A DNA stretch of 64,000 bases from Clostridium weizhouense (GTDB taxonomy: Bacteria; Bacillota; Clostridia; Clostridiales; Clostridiaceae), in NCBI RefSeq assembly GCF_019431045.1, contig NZ_JAHXPT010000005.1:156191-220190 (forward strand), given 5' to 3'. A model generated the notes under the pieces. That model did not search any database. It saw only the letters and a list, made by a program, of their open reading frames with translations, and had not been told where the DNA came from. Shown piece after piece: positions 28,508 through 37,107 of the stretch (positions are counted from its first letter, which is position 1; each line of letters begins with the position of its first letter). The translations under genes and the position numbers were made by a program.

Positions 28508-29153
28508 TCTTTTTTCTCCTTAAAATGTTATTAGATCTTCCTAGTTTTATTTTTATTTTTTTAAATATATTATTATTTAGTACTTTATTTTCTATAAGAG
28601 ATGAATTAAATAAATATTTATTTTTTACTTCCAAAATAAAAGCACTTGGATTTAACTCATTTACTATTTTTAGTATATTTTCTCTTTCTTTAGTATTACA
28701 ATTCTCTATATTATTTAAAACTAAAATATTCGAATATTCTATAAACGGAACTAAAAAGTTGCCCATATTTTTTATATATAACTCTAAATTTTTGCTATCC
28801 CCAATAAAATATATTGTTTCAACTCTAATACATTCTCTATATACTCTTTCATTCATTATTTTAAATAAATCTTCTATATTAAAAGTTCCATTAAATTCTA
28901 TAATTATACGGTTTGGTAAATTCTCTTTTATTAAAATTAACATTCTATCTTCTAGTTCATTTAAGTGATTTAAATAAACTACTTCTACTAAATTTTCATT
29001 TATTATACTTTTATCTATGTTGCTTTGTCCATTTTCCAATTGGATTACAATAATTTTCTCTCCATCTACATAACTTTCTTTTATTAATGAATTTGTAAAA
29101 CTTGTTTTACCAGCACCTAAAAAACCTGTTACAATCTCTATTTCTGTTTTCAT
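28500..29153 (-). CDS. Short CobW-like P-loop GTPase, degenerate
   Basis: 217 residues. The Walker A motif TGFLGAGKTSF is intact, and IIIEFNGTFNIEDL corresponds to the IEPSG switch region, but the metal-binding CxCC motif is missing and NNIENC replaces the usual NKxD. The CobW C-terminal domain is absent. It therefore looks like a shortened paralogue of the gene upstream, perhaps a regulatory or partner subunit. ATG at 29153, AAGGTGG upstream, 12 nt after the stop of the first CobW gene; overlaps the permease start. Confidence 0.7.
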   Translation of the reverse strand: MKTEIEIVTGFLGAGKTSFTNSLIKESYVDGEKIIVIQLENGQSNIDKSIINENLVEVVYLNHLNELEDRMLILIKENLPNRIIIEFNGTFNIEDLFKIMNERVYRECIRVETIYFIGDSKNLELYIKNMGNFLVPFIEYSNILVLNNIENCNTKERENILKIVNELNPSAFILEVKNKYLFNSSLIENKVLNNNIFKKIKIKLGRSNNILRRKKSE

Positions 29154-29165
29154 TTTAATACCACC

Positions 29166-30122
29166 TTAGCTAAATAATCTAACTAATTCTTTTTTGTTTA
29201 AATTGCTTCCAATTATAGAAATCACTCTTTTATTTGCCCATTTTATTTTTCTACTTTGAAATTCATTTGGTACATAATCAAATTGATAGTACCCCCCATT
29301 TATAACTTCAACTATACCTTTGGCTCTTATTATATTTCCATATTCTTTATTCTCTTCAATAATCTTAAATTTAGTTCTTAGTTCTTCCTCACTCATCTTA
29401 TCATTTAAATCTATAGGATAACTTTCAAAAAACTCTTTAGCTGAATGATTGATTTCTCTTCTAAATGCTGAATGTTTAGCTATTTTATTTATTATAAATT
29501 CATTTTTATTATAAAGTTTTTTAGGTTTAATTTTATATATTTCTTTCCATTCACTAGATTTTATACTATCCCATGGTTTATAAATAATTTGAGCTTTAGC
29601 ATTAAGTTTACTAATAGAATTTATTACTGAATCTATTTCACTACTATTTATTAACTGACATCTACTTAATACTAATGTATTAGCATTTTTTATTTGATCT
29701 TTATAAAAATCACTAAAATTTTTTATATACATACTATATCTTTGAGTATCTATTACTGTAATTATATTATTAATTATACATTTTTCTTTAAATTTATTAT
29801 CATCAAGAATTTTCAATATTTCACTTAGTTTTGCTACTCCTGAAGGTTCAATAATAATATTTTCAGGAGAATATTTTTCTATAACGTCTATTAAGGCATC
29901 CTTAAAATTTCCTGTTACTTGACAACAAATACATCCTGCGTTTATTTCTTTTATCTCTATCTCTGTTTCTCTTAATATAGACCCATCTATTCCCACTTCA
30001 CCAAATTCATTTTCTATTATTACTGTATTTTTACTATAAATTTTTTCTTGCAATAATTTTTTTATTAACATAGTTTTTCCAGCTCCTAAAAAACCAGAAA
30101 ATATATCAATTTTACTTACCAT
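29166..30122 (-). CDS. CobW/COG0523 family metal-chaperone GTPase
   Basis: 318 residues. Walker A SGFLGAGKTML, the diagnostic INAGCICCQVTG (CxCC metal site), IIIEPSGVAKLSE, and SRCQ in place of NKxD. The C-terminal domain (about 220-318) with FRAKGIVEVINGGYYQFDYV-like strands is present, giving full family length. COG0523 proteins insert or deliver Zn, Co, Ni or other metals. ATG with AGGAGG upstream. First gene of the CobW-CobW-permease operon; a metal-responsive operator was looked for but not recognised. Confidence 0.82.
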   Translation of the reverse strand: MVSKIDIFSGFLGAGKTMLIKKLLQEKIYSKNTVIIENEFGEVGIDGSILRETEIEIKEINAGCICCQVTGNFKDALIDVIEKYSPENIIIEPSGVAKLSEILKILDDNKFKEKCIINNIITVIDTQRYSMYIKNFSDFYKDQIKNANTLVLSRCQLINSSEIDSVINSISKLNAKAQIIYKPWDSIKSSEWKEIYKIKPKKLYNKNEFIINKIAKHSAFRREINHSAKEFFESYPIDLNDKMSEEELRTKFKIIEENKEYGNIIRAKGIVEVINGGYYQFDYVPNEFQSRKIKWANKRVISIIGSNLNKKELVRLFS

Positions 30123-30335
30123 AAAAACTGTCCTCCTATTCTATAAAAAAATAATACTCTATATATTTATTTATAATAAAACTCTTATAAATATTACTTA
30201 ATTTTATTATTTATATATATAATTGATTTTTATATGTGTTTTTATAAATATTGTAAAATTTTTATTATTATGTTATATTAAATCAAGGTATTTTATATTA
30301 ACGTTTAATAATTAAGAAAACTTAGGAGTGATTTT

Positions 30336-30725
30336 ATGTATGATGTAGATGATTTTTTTAATCAACCCGAACATAGAATGTATATAAAATATGAGTCTTT
30401 TTATCTTACGCCTAAAATATTTTATTTTTTATGTGAAGCTAAAAGTATATACAATATGATTGAAGCCGCTAAATTGAATAGACCTGCAATTGAAGGAGTT
30501 ATTCCTGAAATAGAAAATTTTTTTGAAGGTGGTATGCCTGAAGACATGTTTAAACAAATGCTTGGGCGTATGGTTAAATTTATAATTAGAGATTTTGGAT
30601 GTTTTCCTCTTGAGAAAATCCCTACTCTTAAAAGAAAAAATACTATTTTTAAATCTGGATTAAAATATCATTATGATGAATCTCGTGCAATAAGAAAAAT
30701 TAAAGTTAAATATGAGATTATATAA
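30336..30725 (+). CDS. Hypothetical 129-residue protein
   Basis: Soluble, mixed composition; begins MYDVDDFFNQPEHRMYIKYE and includes FLCEAKSIYNMIEAAKLNRP, then an acidic middle and a basic end (KLKRKN-type and AIRKIKVKYEII). No signal peptide or membrane segment. ATG with AGGAG 6 nt upstream. Divergent from the CobW operon by about 210 nt, so shared regulation is possible. Family not recognised. A shortened hairpin element and a terminator follow. Confidence 0.6.
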   Translation: MYDVDDFFNQPEHRMYIKYESFYLTPKIFYFLCEAKSIYNMIEAAKLNRPAIEGVIPEIENFFEGGMPEDMFKQMLGRMVKFIIRDFGCFPLEKIPTLKRKNTIFKSGLKYHYDESRAIRKIKVKYEII

Positions 30726-30787
30726 TTAAATTATGATTATTTTTCTATATATGCAATTATACTTTTCTTAATCTTATTTTAAAATAG

Positions 30788-30861
30788 GATATGTTTTAAG
30801 CAAATTCCAATACCAGTTCGCTCTTATACTACAATATCAACACTATTTTAAAGCATAACAT
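30788..30861. mobile_element. Hairpin element, copy 3, deletion derivative
   Basis: Contains AGCAAATTCCAATACCAGTTCGC followed by CTTATACTACAATATCAACA, the complement of the left part of the full element, between TATGTTTTAA and TTTTAAAGCATAA. One end is reduced to about ten bases. Inserted between the 30336 gene and its terminator; no clear flanking duplication. Confidence 0.7.
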
Positions 30862-30883
30862 ATTTCTAAAATAAAGAATAAAG

Positions 30884-30932
30884 ATGAGCTGTTATATAAA
30901 TTAAATTTTATTTTAAAACAGCTCATTCTTTT
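30884..30932. terminator. Bidirectional terminator
   Basis: ATGAGCTGTT (30884-30893) pairs with AACAGCTCAT (30917-30926); T-rich tracts flank both sides. Serves the 30336 gene and the convergent AIM24 gene. Confidence 0.7.
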
Positions 30933-30974
30933 TAATATGTATCGCAAATATAAGTTATAAATTAGATTTTTATA

Positions 30975-31730
30975 TTATCCTATAGGAGCCATAAGTATTC
31001 TTCCAGTTCCACGATATACATTTACAAATCCTTCTCCTGAAACAGCAGACCCAATTAAACTTTTACTAGACTTTTCAACTCTAAAATCTAATGAGTTAGA
31101 CCAAGCAATTGCAAAATTTCCATCAATTCTAACTTCATCGTTATCTAATACAAATTCTATAAGTTCATCTCTTGGAACAGGACTTTCTAATACAGCAATT
31201 CCTTCCCCTTTAAGACATAAATTAAATAATCCTTCTTTTCCTAATACTGCTGATGAAAGATTTGTTCTAGCTACTACTTTTTGTTGAATTTTTGATTCAC
31301 AAGCAAGAAAAAGTCCATCATCAAGTACCATGCCATCCCATTGTGAAACATCTTCAAGTAAAATATGTTTATACGTTGGCTCTAACATTAGCAATCCATT
31401 TCCTTGATATTTAGGTTTAATTGTAGATTCTTTTGTTACTTTAGATGATAATGCTTTTCCAAAAAAATCACCAATTCCTTTAACATCAGCAGACATACTA
31501 ACATTTCCTGCTGTCCATTGCATCGCTCCTGCACTGATTGTATAAGCATTTCCTTTTAATTCAATTAAAACTTGTCTTTTTCTAACATTCATTTCTGACG
31601 CATAATATGAAGCCATTGCATTTGCAGTATTTGTACTTAAATCCTTTTTATATTCAAGGACTTTAACATTTCCTTTAGCTTCTATAATTTCAATATTTTT
31701 ATTTTCATAAAGATTTTTACAAGTTATCAT
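30975..31730 (-). CDS. AIM24 family protein
   Basis: 251 residues, one AIM24 domain (a duplicated beta fold related to TRAP-like proteins). Recognisable segments: VRKRQVLIELKGNAYTISAG, GAMQWTAGNVSM, YKHILLEDVSQWDGMVLDDG, FNLCLKGEGIAVLESPVPRD and SGEGFVNVYRGTGRILMAPI. Bacterial members are of unknown biochemical role. Cytoplasmic; no signal peptide. ATG at 31730 with GGAGGGG upstream. Monocistronic. Confidence 0.85.
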   Translation of the reverse strand: MITCKNLYENKNIEIIEAKGNVKVLEYKKDLSTNTANAMASYYASEMNVRKRQVLIELKGNAYTISAGAMQWTAGNVSMSADVKGIGDFFGKALSSKVTKESTIKPKYQGNGLLMLEPTYKHILLEDVSQWDGMVLDDGLFLACESKIQQKVVARTNLSSAVLGKEGLFNLCLKGEGIAVLESPVPRDELIEFVLDNDEVRIDGNFAIAWSNSLDFRVEKSSKSLIGSAVSGEGFVNVYRGTGRILMAPIG

Positions 31731-31880
31731 TTTAAATCCCCTCCACTATATATATTCGTACAATTTCTATACATTTTTATGAATTTAATGTAAAAAAATC
31801 TTATTTTGGGGATAATCTTTTAAAAAGTGTTTATTTTAAACTGAAATATTGCATAAAACTTATTAACTTATAAGTTCTTA

Positions 31881-33248
31881 TCAACTATTATAAGATTTTT
31901 TATATAATTTATTATTTCTTAATAGATATATGTATATTGAAATTAAAACTATTCCTTTTAAAACACTACTTATACTTATACTCCACCAAATTCCATCCAT
32001 ACCAAGTAAATTAGGTTGAGATAAAATATATGAAGCCGGAACTCTAGCTCCAGTTAATATAGTACTTAAAATAGATGGTATATAAGTTCGTCCAAGTCCA
32101 TTAAAAGCTCCTGTTATAGTTATTTCTATGCACATAAATAGTTGTGAATATCCAAGTATTCTTAGATACACTTTTCCTTGTTCTAAAGCTTCAGGATCAT
32201 TTAAAAAGAATTTAAACACCTTTTCCCCATCTAATACTAATAAAAGAGTAGCTAATACACCAATAATTACAGACATAATTATTGTTACTTTCACACCTTT
32301 ATTAATTCTTTCATATTTTTTACTTCCATAGTTTTGTCCTACAAAAGTTCCAAGAGCCGTAGAAAATCCCCCTGCTGTCATCCATGATATTGCTTCAATC
32401 TGTGATCCTACTTTTTGGACCGCTATTGGAACTGGTCCAAAGACAGCTATGATTCTTCCTATACACATAGAAAATATAGTAAATAATCCATTTTGAATAC
32501 CTCCTGGAAGCCCTATCTGAAATAATATTTTTATATACCTATATTCTGGTCTTTTTAGAATATTTATTTTTAAATACTCTTCTTTTGAGTTAATAATAAT
32601 AAATATAAAACATAAACTAACAATAACTTGTGCTCCTACTGTTGCTATAGCTGCTCCTGCTACTCCCCATCTAGGAAAAGGTCCTATTCCTAATATTAAA
32701 AGAGGATCAAAAACCATATTAAAGATAAGTCCTATAGTATTAATTACAAATGGTGTTTTACTGCTACCAACTCCATTAAATACTGCTGTAAACACAGGAT
32801 TTATAAATGTAAAAATCATTCCCATTGCCACTATTATTAAATAAGTCTTAGCCATCGATATTACTTCTAAATCACCTAAATTAAAAAATCCTATTAATGA
32901 ATTTTTGAATATAATTAGTACTAATGTATATATAATTGCAAGAACTATATTTATTTGAATAGCACTTGTTATATATGATTGTACCTTCTTTATATTTTTT
33001 TCTCCTATCTTTTGAGCAACCTTTATTTCAGCTCCAGTCTTAGAAATCATTATAAAAGCTATAGCAAGCCATGGAAAAAATCCTGCTGTTCCAACTCCAG
33101 CAACAGCTTTACTACCAACTTTTCCAATCCATATCATATCTGTCATATTATAAGCCATCTGAATAAAGGATGTCCCCATAATAGGCAAAGCTAATTTTAT
33201 AAGCTTTTCTACAATTTTTCCTTCTGTTAAATCAATTCTTTTTTCCAT
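31881..33248 (-). CDS. MATE family efflux protein
   Basis: 455 residues with 12 membrane segments in the two-fold MATE arrangement. Typical signatures: LALPIMGTSFIQMAYNMTDM near the start, GVGTAGFFPWLAIAF, AVFNGVGSSKTPFVINTIG, GLPGGIQNGLF, STALGTFVGQNYGSKKYERI and TGAFNGLGRTYIPSILST. It should export cationic drugs or metabolites in exchange for Na+ or H+. The ATG at 33248 has only a weak ribosome binding site (AGGTTGG). A leader hairpin with a T-run sits about 45 nt upstream. Confidence 0.92.
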   Translation of the reverse strand: MEKRIDLTEGKIVEKLIKLALPIMGTSFIQMAYNMTDMIWIGKVGSKAVAGVGTAGFFPWLAIAFIMISKTGAEIKVAQKIGEKNIKKVQSYITSAIQINIVLAIIYTLVLIIFKNSLIGFFNLGDLEVISMAKTYLIIVAMGMIFTFINPVFTAVFNGVGSSKTPFVINTIGLIFNMVFDPLLILGIGPFPRWGVAGAAIATVGAQVIVSLCFIFIIINSKEEYLKINILKRPEYRYIKILFQIGLPGGIQNGLFTIFSMCIGRIIAVFGPVPIAVQKVGSQIEAISWMTAGGFSTALGTFVGQNYGSKKYERINKGVKVTIIMSVIIGVLATLLLVLDGEKVFKFFLNDPEALEQGKVYLRILGYSQLFMCIEITITGAFNGLGRTYIPSILSTILTGARVPASYILSQPNLLGMDGIWWSISISSVLKGIVLISIYIYLLRNNKLYKKSYNS

Positions 33249-33288
33249 TGTTATATACCAACCTTAATTTTTACTTTAAATAATTTAT

Positions 33289-33360
33289 AAAAAATTGCTT
33301 TAGAAACACAAAATTAAATAACAAATCAAAGATGTGTTATATGTTTTATGTCAAGCAATT
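33289..33360 (-). promoter_or_regulatory. Leader terminator/attenuator ahead of the MATE gene
   Basis: On the minus strand AATTGCTT (33360-33353) pairs with AAGCAATT (33300-33293), enclosing a second pair AACACA/TGTGTT, and TTTTTT follows. This is an intrinsic-terminator shape about 45 nt before the MATE start with no gene just upstream on that strand, hence a candidate attenuator. No known riboswitch consensus seen. 33361-33696 is otherwise AT-rich spacer. Confidence 0.4.
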
Positions 33361-33696
33361 AAACAAGTTTAGTTAATAGCAAAATAGATAATTATACTCT
33401 TTATTTGGCTATTATGTTTTTATCTAACTTACACCTACTATATTATAATAGAAATAATTTATATAGTAAAAGCTAAATTTTTAATATCATCAAATTATAA
33501 TCTCTTAATTCTACTCTAATATATAATTTCCAATAAATTTTATTCATTAAATATAAATATTTAATTCTTTTATTAAACTGTTTTTATACTTTCTACCATA
33601 TTCTGAAGTATATTTTCATATTTGTCGAATATATCTATAAAGTAAATACTATATGTTTTATGCATATATTATATATTTTAAGGAGGAAATTTTATT

Positions 33697-35076
33697 ATGA
33701 GTTTTAATGAATATTTTAAAAACTCAACTCGAAATATAGTTATGGCAAAAGTATGTTCATTTCTAGAAAAAAATCCCGAAAAAAATACTGAAAAACTTTT
33801 TAATTTAATTACTAAGCTATCTAAAGATGAACATAGCAAGCTTGCTTTAGAATCTATACATTCTTATTATAATGAGATACCTACCGTTAAAGAGTTTGTA
33901 CAAGATATATTAACAACAGTAAATCCTAAATTTTTAAAAAAGTTTTTTATAAATTTTTTAGGTAATGCTATATGGTCTGGTGGAGAAAAAAGAAAAAAAA
34001 TACTTTTATCAGAAAATACTAAAATTCCATTTGTTTTACTTATAAGTCCATCAATGAAATGCAATTTACATTGCAATGGATGTTATGCTGCTAAATATGA
34101 TAAATCTAAAGGTCTTACATATGAAGAAGTAGATAAAATTATTGGTGAGGCCCATGATTTAGGAATTCATTATATAATTGTTTTAGGTGGAGAACCATTC
34201 TTCGTTGATTTTATGTATGATATTTATAAAAAATATAATGATATATTATTTACTCCTTTTACAAATGGAACTTTAATTACTGAAAATATAGCTGATAAAT
34301 TATCTGCTTTAGGTAATGTTATGCCAATGTTCTCACTTGAAGGTTTTAAAGAAGAAACTGATTTAAGAAGAGGAGATGGTACTTTTGATATGGTTATGGC
34401 TGGGATGGATCTTCTTAAAGAAAGGGGCATTCCTTTTGGTGTATCTTCTGCCACTTCAACTCATAATATGAATACAGTAACATCTAATGAATTTATAGAT
34501 ATGTTAATTACAAAAGGTTCAAAAATGAACTGGTATTTCATGTACATGCCTGTTGGTGAAGGAGTAAATCTAGACAATATGCTTACTCCTACTCAAAGAA
34601 TAGAACTTGGTAGAAGAACTAAGAAAATTAGACTAACAAAACCTTATTTTACTATAGATTTCTTTAATGATGCACCTCATGTTGGTGGTTGTATTGCAAG
34701 CAAATATTATTGTCATATAAATTCTAACGGTGATGTAGAGCCATGTGTATTTGCTCATATAGCATGTGATAATGTAAAAAATAAATCCTTAATTGATATA
34801 TTTAGAAGCGAGTTATTCAAAGAACTTAGAAAAAAACAACCTTATAATGAAAATATGTTAATGCCATGTATGATGATTGATAATACAAATGTAATTAGAG
34901 AGGTAAGTAAAAAAGTAAAAGCATACCCAACTGATGATAGTGGTAAAAATATGCTACGTAATAAAACTTTTCAAGATAAACTTGATAAATTAGCGACTGA
35001 TTTTAAACCATATGCTGATAAGGCTTGGAAAAAAGACTTTAATTGTAAAGGTAATGATAAATTTTCTAAGGGTTAA
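33697..35076 (+). CDS. Radical SAM protein with SPASM-like C-terminal region
   Basis: 459 residues. An N-terminal helical domain (about 1-108) precedes the radical SAM core with CNLHCNGC (CX3CX2C, about 122-133) binding the 4Fe-4S cluster, YIIVLGGEPFF (the GGE SAM motif) and FTPFTNGTLI. A later GGCIASKYYCHINSNGDVEP with PCVFAHIAC and MPCMMID supplies auxiliary-cluster cysteines. Similar proteins occur in clostridia as unassigned enzymes related to HpnH- and peptide-modifying families. No precursor peptide or partner gene is adjacent. ATG with AAGGAGG 11 nt upstream; strong terminator downstream. Confidence 0.8.
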   Translation: MSFNEYFKNSTRNIVMAKVCSFLEKNPEKNTEKLFNLITKLSKDEHSKLALESIHSYYNEIPTVKEFVQDILTTVNPKFLKKFFINFLGNAIWSGGEKRKKILLSENTKIPFVLLISPSMKCNLHCNGCYAAKYDKSKGLTYEEVDKIIGEAHDLGIHYIIVLGGEPFFVDFMYDIYKKYNDILFTPFTNGTLITENIADKLSALGNVMPMFSLEGFKEETDLRRGDGTFDMVMAGMDLLKERGIPFGVSSATSTHNMNTVTSNEFIDMLITKGSKMNWYFMYMPVGEGVNLDNMLTPTQRIELGRRTKKIRLTKPYFTIDFFNDAPHVGGCIASKYYCHINSNGDVEPCVFAHIACDNVKNKSLIDIFRSELFKELRKKQPYNENMLMPCMMIDNTNVIREVSKKVKAYPTDDSGKNMLRNKTFQDKLDKLATDFKPYADKAWKKDFNCKGNDKFSKG

Positions 35077-35210
35077 GTTGATTATTTTCTGTAGGTATTT
35101 AAATTGCATATCCTTTCTATAAATATATTATTAGTAAATTTTACTATATTGTTGTCAACTATATTAATTATTCCTTAAACATACAATTTTACAAATAATG
35201 TTATAAAAAA

Positions 35211-35256
35211 TAAATGGTAGTAACATAATTAATATATCACTACCATTTAAGTTTTC
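35211..35256 (+). terminator. Terminator of the radical SAM gene
   Basis: TAAATGGTAGT (35211-35221) pairs perfectly with ACTACCATTTA (35239-35249), followed by AGTTTTCT. Confidence 0.75.
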
Positions 35257-35383
35257 TAATTTTTGGGATAATTTAGCCGTACTTAATTAATTATCGTCTG
35301 TTTGTTTAATTACTTTAGGCATATTTTAAAATTTAATTTTATATATTATTATTTTTAACTGAAAATTAACTTAACCTATTCTT

Positions 35384-35611
35384 CTATATTGAAAATTTAT
35401 TTTTTGTATTGCAAAATGGACATTTAACAATTGCAATATACTCTGTTACTATACCCTCATTACCTACACTTTCACCAATTGCTATTACCTCTTGTGCTTC
35501 CATACCTTCTCTTTTAATATGTTCTGGCGATTTTTTACCATAGATTATACAATTCCACTTTACAATATTATGACATGCATTACATTTACTTTCTTTATTA
35601 ATGACCTTCAT
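35384..35611 (-). CDS. Small zinc-ribbon-like protein
   Basis: 75 residues with two cysteine pairs, CNACHN near the N-terminus and CPFCNTKNKF near the C-terminus, spaced as in treble-clef/zinc-ribbon proteins, plus a third cysteine in NCIIYG. Between them is an acidic stretch (MEAQEVIAIGESVGNEG). Probably binds one Zn. ATG with GAGGTAG-type site (GAGGAGG) upstream. No operon partner; unknown role. Confidence 0.65.
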   Translation of the reverse strand: MKVINKESKCNACHNIVKWNCIIYGKKSPEHIKREGMEAQEVIAIGESVGNEGIVTEYIAIVKCPFCNTKNKFSI

Positions 35612-35693
35612 GTTATCTACCTCCTCTCATATAAGTTAATTATATAAAATGCTATGAAATTCCTTCTAGATTTTATAGTATTTTATTAATAAA

Positions 35694-35850
35694 GCATATG
35701 AATAAAAATAACGAGTCCAAAATACCCTGATTATTTTTCATTAGACAAGAAAGTAGATTTTCTTCATATCTAATCTATTAGACAAATCTACTGATGCAGT
35801 ATAATGAAAAATAGACTTGGTAGATGGACTTGTTATTTCTTGATTATTCC
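35694..35850. repeat. Foldback repeat, family B, full copy
   Basis: Nested inverted repeats: outer ATAACGAGTCCA near 35709 with TGGACTTGTTAT near 35825; inner TATTTTTCATTA with TAATGAAAAATA, and AGTAGATTT with AAATCTACT. The left 50 nt (CATATGAATAAAAATAACGA...) recur at 41.37 kb and the right end recurs at 50.58 kb. No coding sequence. It occupies most of the gap between the zinc-ribbon and M42 genes. Confidence 0.6.
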
Positions 35851-35926
35851 TAATATTTATCAATTGTCTTAATATTTGACTTAGATAATTTTCCTCTTAC
35901 TTAGCTCAATACCACCTCTAATATAA

Positions 35927-35960
35927 AAAGCTGATTCCTGTATCATACAGAAATCAGCTA
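35927..35960 (-). terminator. Terminator of the M42 peptidase transcript
   Basis: AGCTGATT and AATCAGCT enclose an inner CTGTATCATACAG; on the minus strand TTTTTATATT follows. About 85 nt after the M42 stop. Confidence 0.75.
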
Positions 35961-36044
35961 GTAATAATAAAAATCTTTTTTAATCTATTTTTGACGAATT
36001 TTTTGACGAATGTATTTTTTATATAAAATCAATGAATAAAATTT

Positions 36045-37082
36045 CTATCTAGTTAAGTATAAATATAATAATTTAATTGTATTTTCAAAAGCATTGTAAT
36101 GAGTTCTTTCCATACCATGAGATGCATGAACTCCTGGTCCTATAAGGGCTCCACGAATATTGTTACCACCTCTTAATGCTGCACCTACATCTGATCCGTA
36201 CATTGGATATATATCTACTGCATAATTTAATTTATTGCCTTTTGCTAAATTAACTAACTTTGTAACCATATTATAGTCGTAAGGTCCACCTGAATCTTTT
36301 GCACAAATTGAAACATCATATTCTGCACAACTTAAATCATCACCTATACATCCCATATCCACTGCTATCATCTCTGTAATATCTTCCGGAATATATGAAG
36401 AGCCATGTCCTACTTCTTCATACACTGAAATAAATATTTTAGTTGTAAACTTAGGAACTATTTTTTCTCTATTAAATAATTCTAATAAAGCCATTAAACA
36501 AGATACGCTTCCTTTATCATCTATAAACCTTGATTTAATGAATCCACTTTTAGTTATTGTAGTTTTTGGATCAATAAATATAAAATCACCTGGACAAATA
36601 CCTAATTTTTCAGTATCTTCTTTAGATTTCACTATTTCATCAATTCTTATTTCCATATTTTTAGGTTCACGTGTTTTGCTTGAACTATCCTCAAACACAT
36701 GTGCCGCAGGGCTTGTACTTAAAAATGTTCCACTATAAAGTTTACCTTCTCTTGTTCTGATTGTACAATACTCACCATCTAAAGTAGGAACTATAGGACC
36801 TCCAAGTAATGTAAACTTTAATTTACCTTCACTTGTTATTGATCTTACCATTGCACCTAAAGTATCAACATGAGCTGATAATCCTATTACTTCATCATCA
36901 GAACTTCCTTTTATAGTTATTATTCCACAGCCTTTTCTTGTTGTTTCAAATTCATATCCAAATCCTTCTGCTATCTCTTTTATCTTGTCCATTATTTCAA
37001 AACAAAAACCAGTTGGACTATTGAATTCTAATATTTCTTTTGCTGTATTTAAAAGATATTCTTTATTAATTTGTATATCCAT
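36045..37082 (-). CDS. M42 family metallo-aminopeptidase
   Basis: 345 residues. Di-zinc M42/PepA-type glutamyl aminopeptidase fold: SAHVDTLGAMV (His, Asp), KSRFIDDKGSV (bridging Asp), VYEEVGHG (catalytic and metal Glu), VDMGCIG (Asp) and GMERTHYNAFEN (His). These form large tetrahedral cytoplasmic assemblies that trim peptides. ATG with GGGAGGGG upstream. The LRR/cell-wall-binding gene ends 25 nt before this start, so the two share a transcript, though a functional link is not obvious. Confidence 0.9.
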   Translation of the reverse strand: MDIQINKEYLLNTAKEILEFNSPTGFCFEIMDKIKEIAEGFGYEFETTRKGCGIITIKGSSDDEVIGLSAHVDTLGAMVRSITSEGKLKFTLLGGPIVPTLDGEYCTIRTREGKLYSGTFLSTSPAAHVFEDSSSKTREPKNMEIRIDEIVKSKEDTEKLGICPGDFIFIDPKTTITKSGFIKSRFIDDKGSVSCLMALLELFNREKIVPKFTTKIFISVYEEVGHGSSYIPEDITEMIAVDMGCIGDDLSCAEYDVSICAKDSGGPYDYNMVTKLVNLAKGNKLNYAVDIYPMYGSDVGAALRGGNNIRGALIGPGVHASHGMERTHYNAFENTIKLLYLYLTR

Positions 37083-37107
37083 ATTTATCCCCTCCCCAAT
37101 TTAAATA

